Source: Bacteroidota bacterium
Lineage (GTDB): Bacteria > Bacteroidota > Bacteroidia > Flavobacteriales_D > Crocinitomicaceae
Assembly (NCBI GenBank): GCA_016866255.1
Contig: VGMY01000007.1
Coordinates: 25,779 to 89,778, forward strand
Direction of reading: 5' to 3'
DNA: 64,000 nt
Positions within the stretch are counted from its first letter, which is position 1, and every line of letters starts with the position of its first letter. The position numbers were made by a program, and so were the translations under genes. Below the pieces are notes generated by a model, which saw only the letters and a program-made list of their open reading frames with translations, searched no databases and was not told the origin of the DNA. Of this stretch, positions 1 through 9,159 are shown piece by piece.

Positions 1-1106
1 AAAATCTGCTCTAAGCGCTCAAGCTGGCGCGGTTGATTCGAAAAAAAATGGAGCGCATAACCGAGCGTTCGATAATTTTCGAGATCTGCCCTCAACAAGT
101 CAAAATTCTTGTTAAAAACCGGCTGGGGAGTGCAATGAAAATCGATGGTGGAACGGGTGTAAAGTTTTGACCCCTGACCCCAAAGAATCTTGGATCGCTG
201 TTCCAATGCTTTTTGCACTTGTTCTTTATTAAAAAAAAGCATTTCAGGAGGAGCCGTGGAATTAGCCGCTTTTAATTTTTGATAAATACTTTGGGTCTTA
301 TCAAACATTTTTTGTAAGGTGTCTTCCAAAACATCTTGGTGGTTTACCCAACATAATGCCTTAGGTCCGAGGTAAGAGAATACATCCGATACCTCTTGCA
401 ACAATTGGCTGGATTGAACATTCGGAATGATTTGAAAGAAGGTGTAATTCGCCTGCGACAGCTGTGTGGAAGCATCAAAACTTCGAATGGATTCCACCTC
501 ATCCCCAAAAAACTCCACACGAAAAGGCTGTTCAGAAGAGAACGAGAACACGTCTAAAATACCCCCTCGAATGGCAAAATGCCCTGGCTGATATACAAAA
601 TCCTCTCGTTCAAAACCGTACTCCAACAATAATTCGTTTAACGAATCCAACGAATATTCTTTTCCAACCTGAATTTTCACAGTGTGATTCGCCAACTTTT
701 TTTGCGTGGGTACTTTTTCAAATAAGGCTTCAGGATAAGTAACCACAAGGGCTGTTTTTTCGGAATTCATCCGCGCTAATACCTCGGCGCGGTAAACAAC
801 ATTAGCATTATCCGTTTCATTAAATTGATAAGGTGTTCTCATGGTGGCCGGAAAAAACAGGGCCTTATTTTGGTCTCCGCACAAACCTTGAAGATCGTTT
901 AAAAAATAAACAGCCGACTCTTTGTCGTCCAAGATAAATAGATGTTTTCCTCCGTATATTTCCGTTATCGCCAGAGCGAACAAAGCAACCGAAGAACCAT
1001 GCAATCCTTGCCAACAGATCGCTTTTTCCCCGTTACGCAGTTGATGGAGCGTTGATGCAATTTCAGCCGACTGTTTCGCGAACGATAGCGCGGAAGCTTG
1101 TACCAT
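1..1106 (-). CDS. mfd: Transcription-repair coupling factor Mfd, N-terminal part (cut by window edge)
   Basis: Mfd displaces RNA polymerase stalled at DNA lesions and recruits the UvrABC excision machinery. About 368 residues are visible and the frame stays open to base 1. They correspond to the UvrB-like N-terminal module: the stretch around FAIRGGILDVFSF followed by FRVEFFGDEVESIRSFD is characteristic of the family, and so is HFFSNQPRQLERL near the window edge. The RNAP-interaction and helicase domains lie outside the window. The start is the ATG at 1106. A perfect TAnnTTTG promoter element ends only 8 bases upstream, so the mRNA leader should be very short. The gene follows fbp by 42 bases. 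Confidence 0.93.
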   Translation of the reverse strand, partial: MVQASALSFAKQSAEIASTLHQLRNGEKAICWQGLHGSSVALFALAITEIYGGKHLFILDDKESAVYFLNDLQGLCGDQNKALFFPATMRTPYQFNETDNANVVYRAEVLARMNSEKTALVVTYPEALFEKVPTQKKLANHTVKIQVGKEYSLDSLNELLLEYGFEREDFVYQPGHFAIRGGILDVFSFSSEQPFRVEFFGDEVESIRSFDASTQLSQANYTFFQIIPNVQSSQLLQEVSDVFSYLGPKALCWVNHQDVLEDTLQKMFDKTQSIYQKLKAANSTAPPEMLFFNKEQVQKALEQRSKILWGQGSKLYTRSTIDFHCTPQPVFNKNFDLLRADLENYRTLGYALHFFSNQPRQLERLEQI

Positions 1107-1114
1107 GCGGAATG

Positions 1115-1122
1115 CAAAGGTA
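1115..1122 (-). promoter_or_regulatory. Promoter -7 element for mfd
   Basis: Read on the minus strand this is TACCTTTG, a perfect match to the Bacteroidota -7 consensus TAnnTTTG. There is no TTTG at the usual -33 spacing. It ends 8 bases before the mfd ATG, so transcription should start almost at the start codon. Confidence 0.55.
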
Positions 1123-1148
1123 AAGAAACCCGAGTAAGGAGCTTGTAA

Positions 1149-2105
1149 TTAATCTAAAAAAGCCATGGCTTTTTCGACCATATGTTTTGATCCAACGAAA
1201 TAGGGAACGCGCTGATGAAGGTGAGTTGGGATTACATCCAAAATTCGCTGTCGGCCTGTAGTTGCCAAGCCCCCCGCCTGTTCGGCAATAAACGCCAATG
1301 GATTGCACTCGTATAAAAGGCGTAAACGGCCTTCTGGAGCACTGGAAACCACAGGGTAAATGTAAATGCCTCCCTTGATAAGGTTTCTGTGGAAGTCAGC
1401 AACCAAGGAGCCAATATATCTTCCCGAGTAAGGCATGCCTGTTTGGTTCTCCCGACTTTGGCAATACTTTATGTAACGAACCAAGCCTTCCTCACACTCC
1501 AAAATATTCCCTTCGTTCATAGCGTAGAAACGTCCGTTTTCGGGCATTTGCATGGCGTGGTGGGATAAACAAAATTGACCGGTTGCTGGGTTTAATGTGA
1601 ACCCGTGCACCCCTTTCCCTACAGAAAAAACCAACATAGTGGAAGACCCGTAAAGAACATAACCGGCCATAACTTGTTCTGTGCCCGGTTGAAGCATATC
1701 CTTCAACGTCGGTAGGCTTCCTTTGGCTGAAACCCTTCGGTACACGGAGAAGATGGTGCCAATAGAAACGTTGACATCGATGTTGCTCGAACCATCCAGT
1801 GGATCAAACATGACAACAAAATCGCCGTTTCTTGAAACCTCATTATCAAAGGCCACAAATTCATCGTTTTCCTCTGAGGCAATGCCACAAACAATGCCAC
1901 ATCCTAAAAACGTTTGAATGAAAGTCCGGTCGGCAAGCACATCGAGTTTTTGTTGAACTTCTCCTTGAACATTGACACGCCCCTCTTGACCTAAGATGTG
2001 GTTGTGTAAGCCGGCACCGCGAATTTGTTGACTAAGCTCCGTGGAAGCCGTGGTAATAGCTTCTAAAATAATGGCTAAATGCTCGCAGGAAGTAAATTCC
2101 CTCAT
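1149..2105 (-). CDS. fbp: Class I fructose-1,6-bisphosphatase
   Basis: Hydrolyses fructose-1,6-bisphosphate to fructose-6-phosphate in gluconeogenesis (cytosolic). The 318-residue protein has the class I metal/phosphate signatures: ASEENDE, then DPLDGSSNIDVNVSIGTIFS, then the sugar-phosphate binding region around YSGRYIGSLVADFHRNL. Length is typical for bacterial class I enzymes. The start is the ATG at 2105, only two bases after the stop of the upstream universal stress protein gene, so the two are almost certainly co-transcribed. mfd follows 42 bases downstream with its own promoter element. Confidence 0.97.
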   Translation of the reverse strand: MREFTSCEHLAIILEAITTASTELSQQIRGAGLHNHILGQEGRVNVQGEVQQKLDVLADRTFIQTFLGCGIVCGIASEENDEFVAFDNEVSRNGDFVVMFDPLDGSSNIDVNVSIGTIFSVYRRVSAKGSLPTLKDMLQPGTEQVMAGYVLYGSSTMLVFSVGKGVHGFTLNPATGQFCLSHHAMQMPENGRFYAMNEGNILECEEGLVRYIKYCQSRENQTGMPYSGRYIGSLVADFHRNLIKGGIYIYPVVSSAPEGRLRLLYECNPLAFIAEQAGGLATTGRQRILDVIPTHLHQRVPYFVGSKHMVEKAMAFLD

Positions 2106-2107
2106 AG

Positions 2108-2929
2108 TTACCTAAACCAATTTCCGTAGACCTCCTGCGTTTGCACAGGATTCAGGATCAATACAGGAATCAACGCATCGTTGGTAATAATTTGTTGTTC
2201 ATATTTCGCATTGAAAACATCCAGAATGCTGTTGCGATTCAAGTTCATAATGGCAATTAAATCGGCATCGATGCTTCGAGCATGACGAATTACCTCATGA
2301 TGAAAATCCTTACTCGGAATAATTTCAGCATCTATTTCAATGTTGCGTTCGCTAAAATACCGCGTACAAAAAGCGACGTGATCGTTCAACTCCTCCTTTA
2401 GATCATCATCGATTTCTGAGGGTGTTACAATATGAACCTTGGAATTGAAATAGCTTGCTAATTTTGCCACGGTAGATACCTTTTGAAGGGTTTCGCTGTG
2501 TAAGTCAAGAGGAACGACAATGGAGTTAAACCCTCCCTCTTTAACCCGTTTTTCCTGTACAATGACAAAAGGGATTTGAGAATTCGTAACAACGCGTAAA
2601 GCATGACTCCCAACCACGTTTTGCCAACCTTGAGCGCCGTGAGTTCCCATAAAAATTAATTCTGCCTGATGCTCTTCTGCAAAAAGGGAGATGTCTTTAA
2701 AGATATTGCCCACCTTAACATTGTTGGTTAGGGTAACCCCCTCTTTTGCAAATCTTGCAATCACATCATCGATTTTGTTAACGGCATCATCGATTTTATC
2801 CGTATCGTCTACCACGTGTAAAATATGTATCGTGGTATGGGATTTTGTAGAGGTTTCGATTGCGTGCATAAGGGCAATGTCTGCCACCGGGGTAAAGTCG
2901 TGTGGAACAATGAACGATTTGTGTTTCAT
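2108..2929 (-). CDS. Tandem universal stress protein (UspA family)
   Basis: 273-residue cytosolic protein made of two Usp domains. The first carries the ATP-binding pattern G-2x-G-9x-G-S in GTHGAQGWQNVVGSHA. The second (residues ~130-273) has lost the glycine-rich motif, so probably only one half binds nucleotide. A longer reading from a TTG at 2947 is possible. I prefer the ATG at 2929 (MKHKSFIVPHDFT) because it matches the first beta strand of Usp domains and because the promoter element at 2950-2957 leaves only a TTG-start form with almost no leader. It is the first gene of a usp-fbp unit, which suggests stress or energy-status control of gluconeogenesis; that link is inference. Confidence 0.9.
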   Translation of the reverse strand: MKHKSFIVPHDFTPVADIALMHAIETSTKSHTTIHILHVVDDTDKIDDAVNKIDDVIARFAKEGVTLTNNVKVGNIFKDISLFAEEHQAELIFMGTHGAQGWQNVVGSHALRVVTNSQIPFVIVQEKRVKEGGFNSIVVPLDLHSETLQKVSTVAKLASYFNSKVHIVTPSEIDDDLKEELNDHVAFCTRYFSERNIEIDAEIIPSKDFHHEVIRHARSIDADLIAIMNLNRNSILDVFNAKYEQQIITNDALIPVLILNPVQTQEVYGNWFR

Positions 2930-2949
2930 ATAATGGATAAATTTCAAAA

Positions 2950-2957
2950 CAAAGTTA
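2950..2957 (-). promoter_or_regulatory. Promoter -7 element for the usp-fbp unit
   Basis: TAACTTTG on the minus strand matches TAnnTTTG perfectly and lies 20 bases before the ATG at 2929. I see no TTTG at the -33 position. Confidence 0.55.
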
Positions 2958-3037
2958 CGGGAAACTTCCTAAATTTAAGCATGGTAAGGCATATAATTTC
3001 AACGATTTTAACGGGCTTTCATTAAAATGCATGAGGC

Positions 3038-4558
3038 ATGAAGATTGTAGGAAGATTGATTAAAAAAACAACTGAACTGGGATACCGTAGAATCAATCGC
3101 AAGATGCTGGGGTACCAACACCAAGAAATTGTTTTAAAAAATTTAATCTTAAAGGCTAAAATCACGGAAATCGGGCTGTTTCACGGTTTCGCGAGTCTAT
3201 TGAAAAACAAAGATGTTGTAGCGGCCTTTCAAGCGCAAGTTCCTATCAGCGATTATGAAACGTTCCATGATTTATGGTTGAAATATACCATCAATGGTAG
3301 ACAGGATTGCACATGGCCAGGGAAAATTAGGCATTTCGCCCTTTCTTCGGGGACTACGGGAAGTCCCAGTAAACGAATACCCGTAAGCATGGAAATGATT
3401 CGTTCTTTTCAACGCAGCAGCATACGACAGTATGCCATTTTACATGCCCTGGATCTGGACGAATATTTTTTTGGGGCTTCAGGTTTAGCAGTAGGAGGAT
3501 CCAGTAAATTGAAAAAAATTGGTGCCCGTTATGAAGGCGACCTTAGCGGAATTCTGAAAAAACACACCTCATTTCTCGTCAAACCCATCACCAAACCCAA
3601 CAATAAAATTTCGCAAATATCGGATTGGAATGATAAATTGAACGCCATGGTAGAGCATGCACCAAAATGGAACATCGGCATCATTGCCGGGATTCCCAGT
3701 TGGTGTCTTATGCTCATGGAGCGAATTGTGGAAAAATATCACGTGCATTCCATTCATGATATTTGGCCGAATTTACGCGTCTATGCGCATGGCGGCGTGT
3801 ACATGGACCCCTACGTCGATCGATTAAAGAACATCAGCTCCAAACCCATTTTCCTGCTGGATACGTATTTGGCCAGCGAAGGGTACTTTGCTTTTCAAAC
3901 CAGTCCTGAAGACGTGGGCATGAAGCTCTTACTTAACAACGGTATTTTTTTCGAATTTATCCCCTTCGATTCGCGCTATTTTAGTGAAGAAGGGGAATTA
4001 ATCTCAGATAAAAAAGCCCTAAATCTTAGCGAGGTTAAAGAGGGCATAGACTATGCCTTGGTTATTTCTACCAACGCAGGACTCTGGCGCTACCTCATTG
4101 GCGATTTAGTTCGTTTTGTTGACACGCGTGAACATAAATTGATCATTTCTGGAAGGATCAAACAGTTCTTAAGCCTGTGCGGAGAGCATCTATCCTTGGA
4201 TAACATCAATCAGGGAATTCGTATGCTCAACGCGCATAAAGCTTTAGTAGGCCCTGAATTTACCATTACGGTTAACAAAATACAGCATTACCACCATTGG
4301 TATTTTGAACTGCTTGTTCCGGGGTTAGACCCTCAACAAATCATTCAACAGCTTGACGCATGCTTGTGCGAGGTCAACGATGACTATGCCTCGGCAAGAA
4401 AATACAACTTACAACAACCGAAAATTACTGTTGTCCCTACCGGCAGTTTTCACGCGTTTATGGAATCGTTCGCAAAATTTGGTTCTCAAACCAAAATGCC
4501 CCGAGTGCTCAATGAAAAACAACATGGTCAATGGCAAGATTTCCTGGCTAATGCTTAA
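3038..4558 (+). CDS. GH3-family acyl-acid amido synthetase-like protein
   Basis: 506-residue cytosolic protein of the GH3 auxin-responsive promoter family, a branch of the ANL adenylating enzymes that activate a carboxylic acid with ATP and often join it to an amine. The ATP/AMP-binding loop is SSGTTGSPSK (residues ~103-112). The second ANL motif region contains STNAGLWRYLIGDLVRF, typical of GH3 proteins, and the C-terminal cap is present. Bacterial substrates are not known to me, so no reaction can be named. The gene is transcribed alone, divergent from usp. Its TAA overlaps the stop of the convergent SprF-like gene by four bases. Confidence 0.85.
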   Translation: MKIVGRLIKKTTELGYRRINRKMLGYQHQEIVLKNLILKAKITEIGLFHGFASLLKNKDVVAAFQAQVPISDYETFHDLWLKYTINGRQDCTWPGKIRHFALSSGTTGSPSKRIPVSMEMIRSFQRSSIRQYAILHALDLDEYFFGASGLAVGGSSKLKKIGARYEGDLSGILKKHTSFLVKPITKPNNKISQISDWNDKLNAMVEHAPKWNIGIIAGIPSWCLMLMERIVEKYHVHSIHDIWPNLRVYAHGGVYMDPYVDRLKNISSKPIFLLDTYLASEGYFAFQTSPEDVGMKLLLNNGIFFEFIPFDSRYFSEEGELISDKKALNLSEVKEGIDYALVISTNAGLWRYLIGDLVRFVDTREHKLIISGRIKQFLSLCGEHLSLDNINQGIRMLNAHKALVGPEFTITVNKIQHYHHWYFELLVPGLDPQQIIQQLDACLCEVNDDYASARKYNLQQPKITVVPTGSFHAFMESFAKFGSQTKMPRVLNEKQHGQWQDFLANA

Positions 4559-5580
4559 CCAAACCGTCGCGAATTGAACATAGACTGCTTCGTAAACGCG
4601 TAGGAAAACGTGAACTCTAAAGAACTTCGGTAAGCCCGTGACATGCGCCCCAGCTCGACATCGTAATTAAACCCCAATTGCACCCCGCCAAAATCCAACA
4701 AGACGGTTGGTGACAGTGTTCCAGTAGAACTTCCGTAACAGCCTAGGCTTATGAAAGCGTCATTTTTCAATCGAGTGACTTCTGCGGTTCGCTTCAATTT
4801 TGTTTTAAGAAATGCGCCATAACGGCCCATGTAATGCTTTCCTTGAAACATCTGCAACATTTTGAGTTCGATGGAGTAAAGCCGATTCAGTGTAAGTTCT
4901 GACTCAACATGGCCCCCTGCTTTTGCGTACAAGCGGTCCAATGTAATATCATTATAACGAAGTTTTGGACGATTGAGATGCTGCATAAAAACCCCAATGT
5001 TCAAGGCGTTCATTCTCCCGCTTCCAACCCGACTTTCTTTATCGATGAGGGTGAAAGAAAGTCCTACCGACGCATCGAGATAACTATACTTTGCGGCTTG
5101 CGTCGGCTCATTAACAGGAATAGAAGGGTCAAAGGCAGTGCCGTTCCATTGAGAATACCATTGCAATTGCGAAAAATTACCGGATCTATTCGTGTAGGAA
5201 AGCTGAATTCCGGCTGAAATACGGGTTTTAGGAGAAGTGACTAAATGGCCGCTCAATGTGCTTCCCAAAGCACTCGTACCAAAACGGGCATCGCCTCCTA
5301 CGTCGCGAATAAAATGCATGCCTGCACTTAGGTACGATCGGTCGTCAAATTTGTTTTTTCCAAAGGTGAGCTCAGCGCTGCCAAGGGTGGACGCAAAAGA
5401 AGTTCCGGATCCGACCCATTGGTTTTTGTGCTGTGTCGAGAATCGCTCAAATCCATCAAAGTTACCCGATGATGAGGGATTTATGAGCAACAAACACTTG
5501 TCGTACTGCGTGAAGAATAAATCTTGCGAAAAGAAAGAATGAGTAAGCAGGATTAACCCAAATGGAAATAATCGCTTCAT
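4555..5580 (-). CDS. PorP/SprF family type IX secretion outer-membrane protein
   Basis: 341 residues with a cleavable signal peptide (MKRLFPFGLILLTHSFFSQ) and a mature start FFTQYDKCLLLINPSSSGNFDG that is diagnostic of PorP/SprF proteins, predicted outer-membrane barrels. In Flavobacterium, SprF is needed to export and anchor the adhesin SprB. Here the gene lies four bases downstream of a large protein with a gliding-type C-terminal sorting domain, so the two probably form a cargo/partner pair. The protein ends in an aromatic-rich beta strand, as expected for a barrel. It converges on the GH3 gene with a four-base TTAA stop overlap. Confidence 0.88.
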   Translation of the reverse strand: MKRLFPFGLILLTHSFFSQDLFFTQYDKCLLLINPSSSGNFDGFERFSTQHKNQWVGSGTSFASTLGSAELTFGKNKFDDRSYLSAGMHFIRDVGGDARFGTSALGSTLSGHLVTSPKTRISAGIQLSYTNRSGNFSQLQWYSQWNGTAFDPSIPVNEPTQAAKYSYLDASVGLSFTLIDKESRVGSGRMNALNIGVFMQHLNRPKLRYNDITLDRLYAKAGGHVESELTLNRLYSIELKMLQMFQGKHYMGRYGAFLKTKLKRTAEVTRLKNDAFISLGCYGSSTGTLSPTVLLDFGGVQLGFNYDVELGRMSRAYRSSLEFTFSYAFTKQSMFNSRRFG

Positions 5581-5584
5581 AGAG

Positions 5585-8500
5585 TTAGCGAATAAGGGTA
5601 ATGTTGCCAGAAAACACTTTTTTCTCCCCGTTCAAGTACACCACATCCGCCATAAAAGCATATACCCCACTGTTGCACGGTAACCCTGCATAGGTTCCAT
5701 CCCACTTAAAATTTTTGAGAGAAGATTGAAACATCGTATTCCCCCAACGGTCGAAAATATAAAAAACAAATTCTTGAATGTCCTTTCCAACGATGATTGA
5801 ATAGTTTTCATTGAGGTTATCACCGACACCATCCGGTGAGAATGCCGATGGAAAATGAATTCCATTTGAACAATCGGGTGAACTGTCATCGGGATCGCAA
5901 GGATCAAAGGGACTGCTTCCTATGGCAACTTCTTGACCGTCTGAATAACCATCCCCGTCGGTATCCGGGTTATTTGGATCGGTTCCCAGTATTCCTTCTT
6001 GCGCATCGGTGAGTCCGTCTCCGTCTGTGTCAATCTGACAGCCTGGAAGGGTGTCGTCAGGGTCGCACGGGTTCAGCGGGTCCGAACCATTAGCTACCTC
6101 CGATCCATCGTTGATGCCGTCTCCGTCGGTGTCAGGGTTGTTGGGATTGGTACCCGCGGCAGTTTCTTGACTGTTCGTTAATCCATCTCCGTCTTGGTCA
6201 CAAGGACCTGCATTTGGATTTGGAATGCATGGATCTCCATTGTCGATGTCCAATTCATCGGTAAGTCCATCCCCATCCGTATCAACCACGGACGATTCTA
6301 AGGCGTCGATGATTCCATCCCCGTCGGTATCCGTAGGCGCTGCAGGATTGCCGATTTCCACGCAATCGTTTTCACCGTCTCCGTCCGTATCGGGATTGTT
6401 TGGATCTGTTCCTGCGCTTACCTCATCAACGTTTAAACAGCCGTCGTTATCAAGGTCTGGGATATCGAGTACAAAAACCGCAACGATCGTATCCGGGCCC
6501 ACGATATTCACATAGTTATCCGCTACAGAGTTTGCCAATCCTGTTGATGCATTGGAAACTGCCCAATGGCTAAAAACATATCCGGGTGCGGGGTTGGCGT
6601 CAATTAGGGTTTGTATGCCTCCAAAATAAGAAGTGGACCAAGGATATTGAGGCGGGACTATGGAATTTACTTGAAGGGTGCCCCCTACCGCCGGACTCAC
6701 ATCGAACGTAACGGGGAAAGGACCTGTCAGTTGATAGCAATCAATAAGCCCTTGCTCAAGGGCAACACAGCGCTGATTGATGAAATTTCTAAGCTGGGTG
6801 ACACGGTTTTGCCAACCGTTGTAGGTGCCTCCCCAACGAGCACATTGTGCGGTCATTTCGGGAGCGATTTCATTCACCATACTGTCGAGTAAGGCGATCA
6901 TGCTAGCGCAACTGAAGGAGGTGTTGATTAAATCCGCATAGCGGGTAATGTAGTATTGCTCCACCACAGGACATTCAGCAATCATTTTGTCGAGGATGTT
7001 GGTGTGTCCTTGGCCCCCCGGATTGGGTAAATTTTCCGCATTGCAGGGATCGGCGTTTGCTGAAGGGTCGGGTATCCCGGTGTAGTTGATATAATGCCCA
7101 AAGGTCGCATCCATGTCCCAAAGGGCGTAACGCCATTTTCGCTTGTCCTCCGCAGTATCTAAACCCCTCCACCAAGCGGTATTCCAGTTGAGCCAATCTT
7201 GATTGACCGTATACGAGTTGATCATGAAATAATCGGCCAAGGATTTCCAGTTCAATAAGGAATCCACATAGTTGAAATTAGCGGGAACACTTAAGTTGTT
7301 GTTTTGGACGAAGTTTCTTAAACTGGTCCAATCCGGTTGAGCATTTGGTGCTCCATATTCCTGCCACGTTCCACCCCATGTTTTTAAATAACGAAGGTTG
7401 AATTTATTCTGACCATAATAATATTCGGTATAATCGTGGTCGTCGGCCTTTTCACGAATTTCATACACGCCCCAATAATTCCCGTTCACATAAACTACCG
7501 CAGGTCTCCAAGTCCTTTCGTCCAAACGCAAACCGGAACGAATGGAAAGGGTATGAATAAAAGCATCTCGGATATGGGCTCCTTGCTCGAAGGGATAGTT
7601 ATCACTGGCTCCAGGTTTCAAAATAAGCCGTTGAAATTTGGTCCGTGTTTTTTCAGGGAAAATGGGATGCTCTATGTCTCCGTTGTAACCGTATTGGTCT
7701 CGGCAGATGTAGTCAAAACCCCTTTGCTGATAGGCCCAAGAATCGTTTCCATGCTTGTTAAAATCCCCTTGTCCTTCATCAATGAAAGTTCCGTTTTCTT
7801 CGAACAATTCAAAGGACCCAATGCGGTTTGGCGGGTTTTGACTCCCGGTTTGCAGCATGCTGTAGACTCCACCGCTGCAAACGGAAACCACTGGGATGGT
7901 ATGGGAAACGTTGATAAAATAGGTGTTTGTTTCGATAAATGACGTCAAATTGTTGTTGCTGAAGGCCCCGGCCCTAAGAACTTTGGTCGTAGCAATGGAG
8001 ATAGGTCCCGTGTATTGCGTTGAAGCAGGACCAGGGTCTGTTCCATCCAACGTGTAGCGAATTATCGCTGAAGGATCAGCGCACGAAATACTAACCGATT
8101 GCGTTCCTGCATAAAAACCCGGTGCAAGGCTGAAGGTTGGCTTTGGCGCGTAAAACGGGATCGCGCCGGCATTGGCAGCATTGGGAGTTGGGGTTGAAAA
8201 TAAGGAAAACGTTGCGGCACCATTGGTCGTTCTGCCAATCGAGTGATCGGCCTTGGTCATGTGAATAATCTTGAAAGAATCGACGACGACCATGGTGGGG
8301 TCGGTTAGGACAATCCATTCTCCTTCGGTCTGCGAGAGGTTGAAGTTCGGGTGGTATTGGTTACCATTAACTAAGTCTCGTTTAGAGCAAAAAATCATTT
8401 TATACCCGTTGGCTGCTATGCTACCGCTGGGGATTTGCCACTTGGTAAGATTGGATGGTTGATCGGAAAGGTACCACCCGGTTAAATTTACGGATGCCCC

Positions 8501-8662
8501 CGTGGTATTAAAAAGTTCTATCCAATCTTCACGTTGTCCGTATGCGTCCGCAATTCCTGAAATATTGGAGCAAGAGTACTCATTAATCTTAATTTGAGTA
8601 AAACCCGTATTGAAGGAAAAAAAGTAAAGTATCGTTGCTATTAAAAAGGGTATTCTCTTCAT
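5585..8662 (-). CDS. Secreted T9SS cargo: lamin-tail, CotH-like, TSP3 repeats, type-B sorting domain
   Basis: 1025 residues. Layout by eye: signal peptide (1-22); lamin-tail domain with [21 protein letters not shown] (~25-150); chitobiase/hexosaminidase C-terminal-like domain with [10 protein letters not shown] (~170-250); CotH kinase-like domain with [15 protein letters not shown] and [10 protein letters not shown] (~280-640); a repeat-like region GYVFSHWAV (~650-730); a calcium-type TSP3 block with seven DxDGDG loops (733-933); and a gliding-motility C-terminal domain from [11 protein letters not shown] to the end (~934-1025) with YIFDRWGN and SGVYAF. This predicts export through type IX secretion and surface attachment. 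CotH proteins are atypical kinases; activity here is unproven. First gene of a unit with the downstream PorP/SprF-like gene. Confidence 0.88.
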   Translation of the reverse strand: MKRIPFLIATILYFFSFNTGFTQIKINEYSCSNISGIADAYGQREDWIELFNTTGASVNLTGWYLSDQPSNLTKWQIPSGSIAANGYKMIFCSKRDLVNGNQYHPNFNLSQTEGEWIVLTDPTMVVVDSFKIIHMTKADHSIGRTTNGAATFSLFSTPTPNAANAGAIPFYAPKPTFSLAPGFYAGTQSVSISCADPSAIIRYTLDGTDPGPASTQYTGPISIATTKVLRAGAFSNNNLTSFIETNTYFINVSHTIPVVSVCSGGVYSMLQTGSQNPPNRIGSFELFEENGTFIDEGQGDFNKHGNDSWAYQQRGFDYICRDQYGYNGDIEHPIFPEKTRTKFQRLILKPGASDNYPFEQGAHIRDAFIHTLSIRSGLRLDERTWRPAVVYVNGNYWGVYEIREKADDHDYTEYYYGQNKFNLRYLKTWGGTWQEYGAPNAQPDWTSLRNFVQNNNLSVPANFNYVDSLLNWKSLADYFMINSYTVNQDWLNWNTAWWRGLDTAEDKRKWRYALWDMDATFGHYINYTGIPDPSANADPCNAENLPNPGGQGHTNILDKMIAECPVVEQYYITRYADLINTSFSCASMIALLDSMVNEIAPEMTAQCARWGGTYNGWQNRVTQLRNFINQRCVALEQGLIDCYQLTGPFPVTFDVSPAVGGTLQVNSIVPPQYPWSTSYFGGIQTLIDANPAPGYVFSHWAVSNASTGLANSVADNYVNIVGPDTIVAVFVLDIPDLDNDGCLNVDEVSAGTDPNNPDTDGDGENDCVEIGNPAAPTDTDGDGIIDALESSVVDTDGDGLTDELDIDNGDPCIPNPNAGPCDQDGDGLTNSQETAAGTNPNNPDTDGDGINDGSEVANGSDPLNPCDPDDTLPGCQIDTDGDGLTDAQEGILGTDPNNPDTDGDGYSDGQEVAIGSSPFDPCDPDDSSPDCSNGIHFPSAFSPDGVGDNLNENYSIIVGKDIQEFVFYIFDRWGNTMFQSSLKNFKWDGTYAGLPCNSGVYAFMADVVYLNGEKKVFSGNITLIR
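5864..6466 (-). repeat. TSP3-type DxDGDG coding repeats
   Basis: Codons 733-933 of the CotH protein hold seven copies of a D-(T/Q)-D-G-D-G loop plus one degenerate copy (LDNDGC), with recurring partners such as [10 protein letters not shown]. At DNA level they appear as diverged repeats of the type tccatccccgtcggtatc. The loops fit calcium-binding thrombospondin type 3 repeats. The similar units could allow recombination between copies. Confidence 0.85.
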
Positions 8663-8719
8663 CAGATGAGCAAGTTACGTATTTTTTCAAAAAAGGATGC
8701 TATGTTCCTTTCGGTTTAT

Positions 8720-8727
8720 TAACTTTA
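8720..8727 (+). promoter_or_regulatory. Possible -7 element for the lipoprotein/DUF2490 pair
   Basis: TAACTTTA matches seven of eight positions of a TAnnTTTG element (last base A instead of G), 24 bases before the ATG at 8752. No clear -33 element. Confidence 0.3.
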
Positions 8728-8751
8728 CTCTATTAATATTATCGGAATGTT

Positions 8752-9159
8752 ATGAGAACGTCGCTTGGTGTATTTCTTTTTCTATTCGCAACCCTTTTCC
8801 TTTCAGGATGTTCGAAAGAACCGGGTATTGGCGGAAGGGCAAAAATTACAGGGAAATTAATCGGAAAGTTTTACTCCGACGATCAACTAACGCAGTTCGC
8901 AGGGTTAGATGTCTTGGGAGACGAACGGGTTTACCTTGTTTACGGAAATGAAAAAACACAATACGACGACGATGTTCGGACAACCTACGATGGAACCTTT
9001 GAGTTTAAATATCTGCGTCCGGGGAAATACGTGGTTTTTATGTATGAAAATTGCTATCCCTGTGCCTCTCTGCAACAAGAAAAATTGTTCGAGGTAGAGA
9101 TTACCGACAAAGATGAGGTAGCGGATTTAGGAGAAATAACCTTAAATAAGAAACAATAG
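8752..9159 (+). CDS. Small lipoprotein with carboxypeptidase-regulatory-like fold
   Basis: 135 residues. The N-terminus is a lipoprotein signal peptide ending in the lipobox LSGC (Cys ~20), so the protein should be lipid-anchored. The rest looks like one beta-sandwich domain of the prealbumin/carboxypeptidase-regulatory-like type: a KITGKLIGKFY strand, then TTYDGTFEFKYLRPGKYVVFMYEN, which resembles the G-x-F-x-F-x-x-L-x-P-G-x-Y pattern of those domains. Two cysteines (YPCASLQQ region and the lipid Cys) are present. Its stop is directly followed by the GTG start of the DUF2490 gene, so the two are co-expressed. No specific function can be given. Confidence 0.75.
   Translation: MRTSLGVFLFLFATLFLSGCSKEPGIGGRAKITGKLIGKFYSDDQLTQFAGLDVLGDERVYLVYGNEKTQYDDDVRTTYDGTFEFKYLRPGKYVVFMYENCYPCASLQQEKLFEVEITDKDEVADLGEITLNKKQ

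Noticed and set aside
464..742. Plus-strand 92-residue frame
   Set aside because: It lies opposite mfd, whose minus-strand reading has clear UvrB-like motifs; the frame has no recognisable content.
2930..2947. TTG start giving a six-residue longer universal stress protein
   Set aside because: It would begin two bases after the promoter element; the ATG at 2929 matches the Usp family start.
5900..6470. Repeats considered as a CRISPR array
   Set aside because: The repeats are diverged, in frame and encode calcium loops; there are no equal spacers or cas genes.
6225..6515. Plus-strand Ser-rich frame over the TSP3 repeats
   Set aside because: It is the reverse of the repetitive DxDGDG codons; repeat composition alone explains it.
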